A stretch of DNA of 60,965 nt from contig JAHFRV010000014.1 in NCBI GenBank assembly GCA_023266095.1, forward strand, positions 1-60,965, given 5' to 3'. Positions 28,418 to 37,463 of this stretch are shown here, one piece after another. The stretch is from Gammaproteobacteria bacterium (GTDB lineage: Bacteria; Pseudomonadota; Gammaproteobacteria; DRLM01). Within the stretch, counting starts at the first letter, position 1. Every line of letters begins with the position of its first letter. The position numbers and the translations under genes were made by a program. The notes under the pieces were generated by a model. The model was not told the DNA's origin. It did not search any database and saw only the letters and a program-made list of their open reading frames with translations.

Positions 28418-30211
28418 ATGTCTACTGAAGTCATCACCCATTTTGCGCAACTCGCGCTGTCCGCGCCCGTGCTGCAGGCCGTCAACGAAATAGGTTACGA
28501 GTCGCCCTCGCCGATCCAGGCCCAAGCCATTCCACCGCTGCTGGCGGGCCGCGATCTGCTGGGCCAGGCCCAAACCGGCACCGGCAAAACCGCCGCCTTC
28601 GCCCTGCCCATTCTGAGCCGGCTCGACATCGGCCTCGCCCAACCCCAAGTGCTGGTGCTTACCCCCACCCGAGAATTGGCCATACAAGTCGCCGAGGCCA
28701 TGCAGACCTACGCCCGTCATTTGAAAGGCTTTCACGTGTTGCCGATCTACGGCGGACAAGGCATGGATACGCAATTGCGTGCGCTGCGGCGCGGCGTGCA
28801 CGCGGTGGTGGGCACACCCGGCCGCGTGCAAGACCATCTGCGCCGCGGTACGTTAAAACTGGACCGCCTCACCACCCTGGTGCTCGACGAAGCCGATGAA
28901 ATGCTGCGCATGGGATTCATCGACGAGGTGGAACAGATCCTCCAACACACGCCCGCCGAGAAACAGGTGGCGCTGTTCTCCGCTACCATGCCCGCCGCCA
29001 TCCAAAAAGTCGCGCAAAAATACCTACGCGATCCGGTGGAGATCAAGATCAAAAACAAGACCAGCACGGTGGCGGCGATCAGCCAGCGCTACTGGGAGGT
29101 CACCGGCCTCCACAAACTCGATGCACTCACCCGCATCCTCGAAGTGGAAGAGTTCGATGCGATGATCGTCTTTGTCCGCACCAAAACCGCCACCGTGGAA
29201 CTGGCGGAACGTCTGGAGGCGCGCGGTTTTTCCTGCTCGGCGCTGAACGGCGACATGAATCAAGTTTTGCGCGAACGGACCGTCGAGCGTTTGAAAAAAG
29301 GCAGTTTAGATATCGTGGTCGCCACCGACGTGGCGGCGCGCGGTCTCGACGTGGAACGCATCAGCCACGTCGTCAATTACGACATTCCCTACGACACCGA
29401 AGCCTATGTCCATCGCATCGGCCGCACCGGCCGGGCCGGCCGCAAGGGCGAAGCGATATTATTCGTCGCGCCGCGCGAAAAGCGCATGCTGCGTGCCATC
29501 GAAACCGCGACCCGCCAGCCCATCACCCCGATGCAGCTACCCAGCCACGCCGACATCGCCGATCGCCGAGTTACACAATTCAAGCAGACCATCAGCGCAA
29601 CCCTCGCGGCGCAGGAACTGGATTTCTTCGAAAAGCTGATCACGGATTATCAACGGGAACATGACGTCACCGTCGATAAAATCGCTGCGGCCCTGGCCTA
29701 CCTCGTCCAAAAAGAACGGCCGTTGCTGCCCGCCGCCGAAAAATCCACCGCGCCGGCCGCCGCGCGCGCGGACCGCGCGGAACGGCAGGAAAAACCGCGC
29801 GGCCGTGACGAAGCACGGCGCGGCCACACGGCGGAACGGTCCGTCGAAGCGGGCATGGTGCGTTATCGTATGGAAGTCGGCCGCGATCACGGCGTACAGC
29901 CCAAGAACATCGTCGGCGCGATCGCCAACGAAGCCGGCATGGACAGCCAGAACATCGGCCACATCAAACTCTATGACGACTTCAGCACCGTGGACCTTCC
30001 CGCAGGCATGCCCAAGGACATCTTCAAGCATTTAACCAAGGTCTGGGTGTGCGGCCAACAGCTGCGCTTGAGCGTGCTGTCCGGCGACGGCCAACAAGGC
30101 GAGCATAAATCCGCTGCTGCGCCCGCGCCGCGCAAAGACCAACCCAAACACGCTAAACCGCATCCGAAAAAATCGGCCAAACCAAAACCGAAAGTGAAAA
30201 TGAAAAAGTAA
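28418..30211 (+). CDS. deaD: DEAD-box RNA helicase DeaD/CsdA
   Basis: An ATP-dependent RNA helicase for ribosome assembly and mRNA turnover, especially in the cold. The 597-residue protein has the Q motif (GYESPSPIQAQAIPPLL), Walker A AQTGTGKT, DEAD (LVLDEADEML), SAT, and HRIGRTGRAGRKG. From about 480 there is a DbpA/CsdA RNA-binding domain (VRYRMEVGRDHGVQPKNIVG, IGHIKLYDDFSTVDLP). The tail is basic and Lys/Pro-rich. Its length is near that of CsdA. Confidence 0.96.
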   Translation: MSTEVITHFAQLALSAPVLQAVNEIGYESPSPIQAQAIPPLLAGRDLLGQAQTGTGKTAAFALPILSRLDIGLAQPQVLVLTPTRELAIQVAEAMQTYARHLKGFHVLPIYGGQGMDTQLRALRRGVHAVVGTPGRVQDHLRRGTLKLDRLTTLVLDEADEMLRMGFIDEVEQILQHTPAEKQVALFSATMPAAIQKVAQKYLRDPVEIKIKNKTSTVAAISQRYWEVTGLHKLDALTRILEVEEFDAMIVFVRTKTATVELAERLEARGFSCSALNGDMNQVLRERTVERLKKGSLDIVVATDVAARGLDVERISHVVNYDIPYDTEAYVHRIGRTGRAGRKGEAILFVAPREKRMLRAIETATRQPITPMQLPSHADIADRRVTQFKQTISATLAAQELDFFEKLITDYQREHDVTVDKIAAALAYLVQKERPLLPAAEKSTAPAAARADRAERQEKPRGRDEARRGHTAERSVEAGMVRYRMEVGRDHGVQPKNIVGAIANEAGMDSQNIGHIKLYDDFSTVDLPAGMPKDIFKHLTKVWVCGQQLRLSVLSGDGQQGEHKSAAAPAPRKDQPKHAKPHPKKSAKPKPKVKMKK

Positions 30212-30278
30212 TGCAAACGACATCACCGCGCATGCGGCGCGGCCTAATTTTTCATCGCTTACCAGCCTGAGCAAACGC

Positions 30279-30821
30279 ATGGCCCTCAAAGCAACCATCT
30301 TCAGAGTCGAGCTGCAAATCGCTGACATGGACCGGCACTACTATCAGGCCCACAGCCTGACCCTCGCCCGCCATCCCTCGGAAACCGACGAACGGTTGAT
30401 GCTACGGGTGCTGGCCTTCGCCCGTCACGCCCATCCTGATCTCGCTTTCACCAAAGGTCTCAGCAGTCAGGACGAACCGGATCTCTGGCAAAAAGATTTG
30501 ACCGGCGCCATCGACAGCTGGATAGAACTGGGGCAACCGGAGGAGAAGCGCATCCGCAAGGCCTGCGGCCGCGCCAGTCAGGTCTACGTTTACAGTTACG
30601 GCGGCCACGCCGCCGAATTGTGGTGGGAGAAAAACCGGCCGCAGCTGGAGCGGTGCAAGAACCTGACGGTGATCAATCTACCGCGCGCCGTCAGCGCGTC
30701 CCTGGAAAAGCTGGCGCAACGGAATATGCGGCTCAACTGCACCGTGCAAGAGAAACAGCTGTGGCTGACCGACGAAACCAACAGCGTCGAAGTGGAAATG
30801 GCTATCTGGCAACAGCCTTAG
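30279..30821 (+). CDS. yaeQ: YaeQ family protein
   Basis: A 180-residue protein that matches YaeQ along its length: MALKATIFRVELQIADMDRH, HPSETDERLMLRVLAFARHA, LWQKDLTGAIDSWIELGQP. YaeQ has a PD-(D/E)XK nuclease-like fold, here with D and E residues in SWIELGQPEEKRI. No activity has been firmly assigned. It follows deaD on the same strand. Confidence 0.93.
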   Translation: MALKATIFRVELQIADMDRHYYQAHSLTLARHPSETDERLMLRVLAFARHAHPDLAFTKGLSSQDEPDLWQKDLTGAIDSWIELGQPEEKRIRKACGRASQVYVYSYGGHAAELWWEKNRPQLERCKNLTVINLPRAVSASLEKLAQRNMRLNCTVQEKQLWLTDETNSVEVEMAIWQQP

Positions 30822-30910
30822 GCAGCCGCCCGGTTCGGTCTTCGCTCGCCGGGTTGCGATGATTTTGATCTACGGGGAACGGCTAGCGTAACAAACCGCG
30901 CCTCGCCGCA

Positions 30911-31357
30911 TTATTTCGGCCGGGCCGGCGCGGCGGCGCAGGCGCGGACACGGTTACCGCGCAGGGTATATTTGATTTGCATGCTCTCATCGCCGCCGGC
31001 CTTGCTCACCAGCATATCCATCGCGCCGCTGAAGGTCTCGCCGGCATAAGTCACTTTGCCGGTGCCCGCCATGCTGGCCTGGTCGTCGCGGCATTCGACC
31101 CGCCAACTCACGTCGTTGCCCGCCACGACACGGTCTTTTATCTGACAGCGCATATTCGATTGCGCATTGGGAATCGGGTCATCCCGCGTCAGGCAGCGGC
31201 TGGACTTGATGGCCGGAATGGGAAAATTGCCGCCTTTCATCTGGACTTGCACGATGGTTTCCCAATGGCCTTCCACCATATTGAGTTCCGCCGCCGCCGA
31301 CAGCGGCGCGATTATCAGCAACGCCATGCCGAGCCGGCTCTTACCCCATGACTTCAT
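30911..31357 (-). CDS. DUF3617 exported protein
   Basis: A 148-residue periplasmic protein with a signal peptide (GMALLIIAPLSAAA, cut near residue 23). The DUF3617 body has VEGHWETIVQVQMKGG, cysteines in SSRCLTRDDPIP, MRCQIKD and VECRDD that probably form disulfides, and a C-terminal beta-rich TYAGETFSGAMDML. Function unknown. It converges with yaeQ. Confidence 0.87.
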   Translation of the reverse strand: MKSWGKSRLGMALLIIAPLSAAAELNMVEGHWETIVQVQMKGGNFPIPAIKSSRCLTRDDPIPNAQSNMRCQIKDRVVAGNDVSWRVECRDDQASMAGTGKVTYAGETFSGAMDMLVSKAGGDESMQIKYTLRGNRVRACAAAPARPK

Positions 31358-31399
31358 CGCCTCACCTCATCGCCGCCTTAGAATAGGCCGGGCAGTTTA

Positions 31400-32173
31400 T
31401 CACAGCGCCAGCCGCTGGACGCCGCTGTCGATACGCCCATCGTCATGCAGGCGCAACCAGCGGTAGCCGGGCGGGCGGGTGTCGATCACGCAGTCCGCGG
31501 CGTCGGGCAGGAACTGTACGCAAGTCGACGGCGTGCCGAGCAGCCGCACGCCCCGCCATTCCGCCTGGTATTCCTGATGAGCATGGCCCCACACCACGCC
31601 GCGCACCTGCGGAAATTCAGCTGCCAGCTCAAGCAGCTCGGCGCCGTTTTGCAAAGCGATGGCGTCCAGCCACGCGCTGCCGATCGGCACAGGCGGATGA
31701 TGCAGACACAGCAGGGCGAAATGGCCGGGCCGGCGACCCAGACTCGCGCGCGCACGCGTCAACTCGCGGGCGGTCAAATAGCCCGCCACCTGATCGGGCT
31801 GAGCGGTAGTGAGCAACAACACTAACCAGCGGCCCGCCACCCATTCGTCCGCGTACTGCGCCACACTCCCGCGTAAGGCCTCGCGCATCAGTGCCGGGTC
31901 GTCGTGATTGCCCGGCAGGCAATATACCGGCGCGTTCAATCCGGCCAGGGTGTCCGCCAATAATCGATAGCCGGCGGCGGATTCGTCGTGCACCAGATCA
32001 CCGGTGGCGATCACCGCATCGAGTCGCGGGTGGTCTTGACGCGCCGCCGTGACCACCCGCCGCAACGAGGCCAACACCTCGACACCCATCAAGGTCGCGG
32101 CCGGATCGGCAGCGAGGTGGGTATCGGTCAATTGCAAAACATGCAGGCTTGGATTGGGCATATAGGGGATCAT
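31400..32173 (-). CDS. cpdA: 3',5'-cyclic AMP phosphodiesterase CpdA
   Basis: Hydrolyses cAMP to AMP. It is a calcineurin-like metallophosphoesterase of 257 residues showing all metal motifs: QLTDTHL, ATGDLVHD, LPGNHDD, CLHHPPVP and VWGHAHQEYQ. Length and motif spacing agree with E. coli CpdA. A second ATG at 32161 could be used. DUF3617 follows on the same strand, 42 bases downstream. Confidence 0.93.
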   Translation of the reverse strand: MIPYMPNPSLHVLQLTDTHLAADPAATLMGVEVLASLRRVVTAARQDHPRLDAVIATGDLVHDESAAGYRLLADTLAGLNAPVYCLPGNHDDPALMREALRGSVAQYADEWVAGRWLVLLLTTAQPDQVAGYLTARELTRARASLGRRPGHFALLCLHHPPVPIGSAWLDAIALQNGAELLELAAEFPQVRGVVWGHAHQEYQAEWRGVRLLGTPSTCVQFLPDAADCVIDTRPPGYRWLRLHDDGRIDSGVQRLAL

Positions 32174-32381
32174 CCCGCTGGAAAAACGCGAACACTGCTG
32201 GATGGTGGATTGTAAGCCAAAACTTACTTATGCAGCGGCCTGGCTAAGACATCGCTCCGCCTTCCGTGGCCTCATCAGCCTAAAAGCGTGAGCTGCGGAT
32301 GATAAGGCCGTGATGCGATGAAGAGAATATGACCTCAGCATTAATACGCCAAGGGGAAAAGTGGAATTTGCCGCGGGCGAT

Positions 32382-32858
32382 TCAGCCCGGCGTGATTGCT
32401 TCGAAACACACTTCCACGAAAAAATCGCCGGCCTCGGTGACAAACGGCACGATTACCTTGGGACCGTGGAATTTATGCATGATCTTATGATTCTTACCCG
32501 CGACGACTGCCGGAATGGCGAGGTCGAAGTCATAACCTTGATCCGCGAGGAGACGCTTCGCCCCGCCGGTGACCATGTTAGTGATCTCACCCACCAGATC
32601 GGTCACCGTGGCATCGATTTCATTACTCTCCTCGCCCAGCATGCGTTTACTGATATCCAGGATCGCCGCTTCGGAAAAAGTAATCGCCAGAGACCCTTTG
32701 GCCTGCGCGCTGGTCATGCCGATCACACCGGTCACATCGCCGCACGCGACATCATCCTTTTTGATCATGGGCCGGCCAGGCTTAGCCTCGAGCTGCGCCA
32801 TGGTGTTCAATACATTCAGTATCGATTCGAGGAAGGGATTGATAAACGCGACGTTCAT
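32382..32858 (-). CDS. cheX: CheX-like chemotaxis phosphatase
   Basis: A 158-residue protein of the CheX/CheC class. The active helix ATVTDLVGEITNMVTGGAKR has the ExxN pair (Glu and Asn) that dephosphorylates CheY-P. N-terminal MNVAFINPFLESILNVLNTM and C-terminal FFVEVCFEAI agree with CheX. AAGGAG precedes the ATG. No other chemotaxis gene is in the window, so its response-regulator partner is elsewhere. Confidence 0.9.
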   Translation of the reverse strand: MNVAFINPFLESILNVLNTMAQLEAKPGRPMIKKDDVACGDVTGVIGMTSAQAKGSLAITFSEAAILDISKRMLGEESNEIDATVTDLVGEITNMVTGGAKRLLADQGYDFDLAIPAVVAGKNHKIMHKFHGPKVIVPFVTEAGDFFVEVCFEAITPG

Positions 32859-33103
32859 TATAGTGCGGTCTCCTTTGGCGATTTATCGGTCCCCATCCTT
32901 ATCGGTCCAGCCAGGCATATTCTACAATTCCGAATTGCCTGACCAAAATGCCTGCCGAAGCAACTCCTTCTGGTACTGGAAAAATATCTTCAAAAAAGAT
33001 AATCCGCTTGAAGATGAGGCGAAGCAAGCCTGGCTTTGTATCGCGTGGACAGAAAGAAGCCGAGAGCGGGTCAATAAATCTATCGGCCTGCCCATCATCG
33101 ACT

Positions 33104-33391
33104 TCACTCACTCATTTGATCGGAATGGCCTAGCGATTTTCCCGGTGTGATGCAATCACGCACCCGTTGTTTCAGTTCCTTCATTTCGGGAAAGCGTCCT
33201 TCGATATGCCGCGACCACAACGTCTCACCCTGCACACGGACTTCGAAGATGCCGCCGCTCCCCGGCACCAAGGCCACTTCGCGCAATTCCTCAGTGAAGG
33301 TCAGCAACAACTCCTGCGCCATCCACGCCGCCCGCAGCAGCCAGCGGCATTGCATGCAAAACTCGATTTCAATTCGCGCTTTTGTTTCCAT
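33104..33391 (-). CDS. SelT/SelW/SelH-like thioredoxin-fold protein
   Basis: A 95-residue protein whose N-terminus IEIEFCMQCRWLLRAAWMAQ carries the redox CxxC at residues 12-15 in the place where selenoprotein W has Cys-x-x-Sec. GIFEVRVQGETLWSR with RFPEMKELKQRVRD completes the Rdx fold. It is a cysteine-only homologue, probably a small thiol oxidoreductase. The gene is separated from cheX by a 245-base gap with no confident gene. Confidence 0.9.
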   Translation of the reverse strand: METKARIEIEFCMQCRWLLRAAWMAQELLLTFTEELREVALVPGSGGIFEVRVQGETLWSRHIEGRFPEMKELKQRVRDCITPGKSLGHSDQMSE

Positions 33392-33421
33392 CCTATCGCT
33401 CCTGCGCCGCGGACACGTCCC

Positions 33422-34102
33422 TCAGCGCTGCTTTACCGCCACCTCATCGCGCAGATACACCGGCGCCGCCAGTTCCGCACGCATCGTTTCACCGCGGCGA
33501 TAAGCGGCCACGCCGAGGGCCGCGACATCATAGGCCCGCGGATTCCGTTCCGCGTCGATCTCCAGCAGTTGCCCCGACAAGCTCGTCCGCAAAATGTCGT
33601 CATGGATTTTCCATGCCGAGCCGGCGCCATACCAATCGCCGCCGTCGGGTAAGGCTATTTCGCCCGGCGAGATCAGAAGCTCTTTGCCACGCAACACCAT
33701 CAGGCCGGCCGCGTCCGCCTCATAGCTTCCCCAGTATATTTCGCCGATGCGCGCATCGATGGCCGCCAACACCCGCGCCGCGCCGCGCTCGCGGTACAGG
33801 CCCTGCGCCAGCGCCGCCAGCGACGACACCGCCACCACCGGCAGCTCGGCGCCGAAAGCGATGCCCTGCGCCACCCCCGCGGCGATACGCAGGCCGGTGA
33901 AGGCGCCGGGCCCGCGGCCGAAGGCCACCGCGTCCAATGCGCCCGGCGAGAGATCGGCTTCACGCAGCAGCTCGTCCACCATCGGCAAAATCAAACGCGC
34001 GTGCTCGCGCGGCGCCAATGCGTAGCGTTCGCTCAGCGCGCCGTCGAGATACAACGCGGCGGAACAGGCCTCGCTGGCGGTTTCGATGGCCAGCAACTTC
34101 AT
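33422..34102 (-). CDS. tsaB: tRNA threonylcarbamoyladenosine protein TsaB
   Basis: TsaB is the scaffold partner of TsaD and TsaE in making t6A37 of tRNAs. The 226-residue protein begins KLLAIETASEACSAALYLDG with the ASKHA fold and includes AFGRGPGAFTGLRIAAGVAQGI and VLAAIDARIGEIYWG. The ATG at 34102 is chosen by homology and because its ATGA overlaps the stop of yoaA by 4 bp, implying coupling. Confidence 0.95.
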   Translation of the reverse strand: MKLLAIETASEACSAALYLDGALSERYALAPREHARLILPMVDELLREADLSPGALDAVAFGRGPGAFTGLRIAAGVAQGIAFGAELPVVAVSSLAALAQGLYRERGAARVLAAIDARIGEIYWGSYEADAAGLMVLRGKELLISPGEIALPDGGDWYGAGSAWKIHDDILRTSLSGQLLEIDAERNPRAYDVAALGVAAYRRGETMRAELAAPVYLRDEVAVKQR

Positions 34103-36057
34103 TTGATCTCCTCCGCGCGGCGCGGGACGCTGGCCTGATTCATCGCGTCTTCGCCGGCGAAGAAGTCTTGCACATCGGCCAGCACGCGCGTGCGGCGCAT
34201 GGCGGGCAAACTGTCGAGAAACACCTTGCCGTAGGATTTCGAGCTCAGACGCGGGTCGCACAACATCAATACGCCGCGATCATCCACGTCGCGGATCAAA
34301 CGGCCGACGCCTTGTTTCAAAGTGATCACCGCTTCCGGCAATTGCGCATCGCGAAACGGTTCGCCGCCGCGGCGGCGCAACGCGTCCAGCCGCGCCTGTA
34401 ACACCGGATCGCCCGGCGAGGCGAAGGGCAGCTTGTCGATGATCACCACCGACAAGGCCTCGCCACGCACGTCCACCCCTTCCCAAAAACTGCTGGTGCC
34501 CAATAACACCGCATTGCCCAGTTCGCGGAAACGGTGCAGCAAGTCGCGACGCGGCGCCGTGCCCTGCACCAGCAAGGGATAGCGTAATACATCGCGCAAA
34601 CGCTGCGCCGCCTCTTGCAACGCGCGATGACTGGTGAACAACAGAAACGCCCGTCCACCGCTGGCCTGCAACACCGGCAAGGCCGCCGCGATCACTGCCG
34701 CGGTGTAGTCGGGCGCGGCGGGCAACGGCATGCGCGGCGGCAGATAGAGCAAGGCGTTGCGCTGATAATCGAAAGGGCTGTCCCAACGCGCGGTGTGCGC
34801 GTCGTTCAAACCGAGGTGCGCGCAAAAATGGCTGAAATCGTCGCCCACCGCCAGCGTCGCCGAGGTAAATATCCAGGCGGCCTTGAAACGGCTCATCTGA
34901 TTTTGAAAGGTCTCGCCCACTTCGACCGGGGTGAGGTGCAGGGAAAAACTGCGAGTATAGGTCTCGAACCATTGCACGTGGTCGGCCTGTCCCGGCCCGT
35001 TGAATACCGCCAGCCGCTCGGCCAGAACGACGCTGCGCTGCCAGCATTGATTGAGACCCGCGCCGCGCACCGCGGCCTCGCGCAATAAATCTTGCAGCCG
35101 GGCCAGCGCGGTTCCGGTGGCCGCCAAGGCCGTGGTCACCGCCGCTTGCGCCGCCGCTTCTTGCCACGCCGCGCGGCGGCTGGTAGGCCCCAGTGCGATG
35201 CGGGTGTCGGCGATGGCGTGATCCAATATGTCGGCGGCGCGCGGCAAATCCGCCATGTCACCGGCCTCGCGAGCGTGTTCGGTGACGACGTCGCGGCTCA
35301 ACTCGGTGAGTTGCCGACTGCTCAGGGTGGTGCCGAAAAATTGCAGCGCCACCTCCGGCAATTGATGGGCCTCGTCGATGATGAAGGCGGCGGCGCCGGG
35401 CAATAGTTCGCCGAAACCTTCTTCCTTGAGCGCCATGTCGGCGAGCAGCAAATGATGATTGACCACCACCAGATCGGCTTCCTGCGCCGCGCGCCGTGCC
35501 TTGAGTACGAAACACTCGGAAAAACGCCGGCACTCCTGGCCCAGGCAATTATCAGCAGTGGAGGTGACCCACGGCCAGATCGCCGCATCTTCGGCGACGT
35601 CGTCCACCTCGGCGATGTCACCGCGGCGGGTGCGGCCCGCCCAACGGTTGACCTTGGTCAGATCCGCCACGTCGGCGCGGGTCGGCAAACGGCCGTCACT
35701 CACCGCCAGATCGAGACGATGGAGACAGAGATAATTGGCGCGGCCCTTGAGCAAGGCCGCGTTCACCGGCAGCTTGAGCGCATCGCGCAGCACAGGCAGG
35801 TCACGGTGGAACAATTGATCCTGGAGATGTTTGGTGCCGGTGGAAACGATGACCTTGTTATTGAACAACAGAGCGGGCACCAGATAGGCGAAGGTCTTAC
35901 CGGTGCCAGTGCCGGCCTCGGTCACCAGTACCTCGGGGCGCGCCATGGCGGCGGCCACCGCCTCCGCCATGGCCTGTTGCGGCGCGCGCGGCGCGAAGCC
36001 GGGCAAGTGCCGGGCAAGCGGGCCGTCGGCGCCGAGTATGTCAACGGGACTGATCAT
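34099..36057 (-). CDS. yoaA: ATP-dependent DNA helicase YoaA (DinG/XPD family)
   Basis: A 652-residue superfamily 2 helicase. Walker A is TEAGTGTGKTFAYLVPALL; an Fe-S region follows with cysteines in NYLCLH, NCLGQECRRFSECF; then NHHLLLADMAL and the DEAH box FIIDEAHQLPE. The C-terminal half has GTSSFWEGVDVRGEALS and LKQGVGRLIRD. YoaA works in repair of stalled forks with the HolC subunit (family knowledge). It overlaps tsaB. Confidence 0.95.
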   Translation of the reverse strand: MISPVDILGADGPLARHLPGFAPRAPQQAMAEAVAAAMARPEVLVTEAGTGTGKTFAYLVPALLFNNKVIVSTGTKHLQDQLFHRDLPVLRDALKLPVNAALLKGRANYLCLHRLDLAVSDGRLPTRADVADLTKVNRWAGRTRRGDIAEVDDVAEDAAIWPWVTSTADNCLGQECRRFSECFVLKARRAAQEADLVVVNHHLLLADMALKEEGFGELLPGAAAFIIDEAHQLPEVALQFFGTTLSSRQLTELSRDVVTEHAREAGDMADLPRAADILDHAIADTRIALGPTSRRAAWQEAAAQAAVTTALAATGTALARLQDLLREAAVRGAGLNQCWQRSVVLAERLAVFNGPGQADHVQWFETYTRSFSLHLTPVEVGETFQNQMSRFKAAWIFTSATLAVGDDFSHFCAHLGLNDAHTARWDSPFDYQRNALLYLPPRMPLPAAPDYTAAVIAAALPVLQASGGRAFLLFTSHRALQEAAQRLRDVLRYPLLVQGTAPRRDLLHRFRELGNAVLLGTSSFWEGVDVRGEALSVVIIDKLPFASPGDPVLQARLDALRRRGGEPFRDAQLPEAVITLKQGVGRLIRDVDDRGVLMLCDPRLSSKSYGKVFLDSLPAMRRTRVLADVQDFFAGEDAMNQASVPRRAEEIK

Positions 36058-36279
36058 GGATTACCCAGGGCGAGCGGCCGATGCGCTCGATGCTCAGAAA
36101 TAGGTGGCCAAGTATAACGCGACTGACATCGGTAATTTCATCATACGCAAGCTCATGAGCACGCAAGACGCGATCAGGACCGGCATCGCCACGGGCAGCA
36201 ACTACCGCGACTCCATCGGCCCGCTGATCGGAGATGATGGGCCGGCAATAAGATTGGGGTGATATCGGCAGTAGGGCGT

Positions 36280-36786
36280 TCAGCGGCGGACCTGATTGTC
36301 CCACACCTCGTCGTCTTCAGCGCCGTTTTCGCGGGTCCACACCAGACGCGCGATGGCCTTGAAACGGGCCACCGACACGGCGCCACGCTTGCCGCGATTG
36401 CTGCTGGTCTTGTCCACCGCGCTCAGCACGTCCTCGCGTTCGCCTTCATAAATTTCATAAGGCTCGTAACTTTCATCCATGAGCACCAGCAGCACGCTGT
36501 CCCATTCCTGTTCGGTTTTGAGCTGGCCGATACGTTGTCCGCTCTTGCCTTCGTCAAAGATGGCGCGGCCTTTGATCTGCACGCGTTTACCCTCGCGTCG
36601 GCCGCGGCCGACGGCGTCATAACCGCCGACACCCGCCGGCGCCGCCTCGAGTTCGAGTAAACGACAGGCGTCGTGCACCGCCAGTTCGGCGCTGATACCG
36701 GGCAAGGGTTTACCCATGGCAAGGCGGTAGTCCCGCGCCAGCCGGCGCGCTTCGCCCATGAGTTTGTCGACTTGATAAAGCCCCAC
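36280..36786 (-). CDS. DUF6998-like, possible PD-(D/E)XK protein
   Basis: A 168-residue cytosolic protein. SAELAVHDACRLLELEAAPA with GGYDAVGRGRREGKRVQIKG has the E...D...QxK layout of restriction-endonuclease-like folds, where E, D and K would bind metal. I believe this matches DUF6998, but the assignment rests on memory of the motif G-x-DA...VQIK. No methyltransferase is adjacent, so a restriction role is not supported. A 220-base gap separates it from yoaA. Confidence 0.65.
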   Translation of the reverse strand: MGLYQVDKLMGEARRLARDYRLAMGKPLPGISAELAVHDACRLLELEAAPAGVGGYDAVGRGRREGKRVQIKGRAIFDEGKSGQRIGQLKTEQEWDSVLLVLMDESYEPYEIYEGEREDVLSAVDKTSSNRGKRGAVSVARFKAIARLVWTRENGAEDDEVWDNQVRR

Positions 36787-36854
36787 CGCCGTCCCCCACC
36801 TGTCGCATCGCTGATTTTGGTTATTATGCCCGCAACCCAGGGCTCGTGCCGCCG

Positions 36855-37463
36855 TTACTGAGCCGCCGCCTGCCCACGTGCCGCGCGCGCGCCGGCCTTG
36901 TCACCCAGCCGATCGCGGGCCTTGGCGATCAACGTCCAATTGAGTCGGCGCAAGTCGGGATCCGTCCCGGCCAGGCTATTGGACTTGGCCGCCAGGTTGG
37001 CCGCCGCCTGCCATTGTCCTTGCGCCAACCGCACGCGCGCCAAACGATACCATACGGTGGCATTGCGGGGGGCCACGCGCAAGGCCCGCTCCAGCGTGGC
37101 CGCGGCGCTTTCCAGTTGCCCACCCTGCTCCTGCCGTCCGGCACTGTCGAGCAGCGCGACCACCGCCGGGGCACGCGGTGCCGGCACAACAGGGGAAGGA
37201 ATGGGTTGCACGGTAGTATCGGCCGGCGGCGGCAGGGGCGCCGTGATGGCGGGCGGCACGTCGGGCACGGGTTCCATTGCGGGCGGGGAATGCGGCGCCG
37301 TCTCGGCCGGCCTCGGCGGGGTGGGTTCGGGTTTAATCAACGGCGCGGGCGACGCGGGCGGTTTACGTACCGCGGCGGGCGGCAACACGCCGCAACCCGC
37401 GAGTAACAGCACTATCATGCCATACGGTATCAGCCGGGTTTTGATCTTACTCATCAAGCTCAT
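36855..37463 (-). CDS. LpoP-like TPR lipoprotein, PBP1b partner
   Basis: A 202-residue lipoprotein with lipobox LLAGC (C24), a Pro-rich linker (about 30-95) long enough to cross the periplasm, and a TPR pair (about 100-195: ALLDSAGRQEQGGQLESAAA, ATVWYRLARVRLAQGQWQAA). Its ATG overlaps the stop of mrcB by 4 bp. In Pseudomonas aeruginosa the TPR lipoprotein LpoP, encoded with ponB, activates PBP1b; the same layout and architecture here suggest the same job. This is inference from context and domains. Confidence 0.75.
   Translation of the reverse strand: MSLMSKIKTRLIPYGMIVLLLAGCGVLPPAAVRKPPASPAPLIKPEPTPPRPAETAPHSPPAMEPVPDVPPAITAPLPPPADTTVQPIPSPVVPAPRAPAVVALLDSAGRQEQGGQLESAAATLERALRVAPRNATVWYRLARVRLAQGQWQAAANLAAKSNSLAGTDPDLRRLNWTLIAKARDRLGDKAGARAARGQAAAQ

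Noticed and set aside
32899-33111. Reverse frame of 70 codons whose GTG overlaps the SelW-like stop
   Set aside because: The overlap is suggestive of coupling, but the sequence has no recognisable family and competing frames on both strands are equally open.
36155-36262. Small forward frame of 35 codons between yoaA and the DUF6998-like gene
   Set aside because: Coding-like in composition but too short, without a Shine-Dalgarno or known family.
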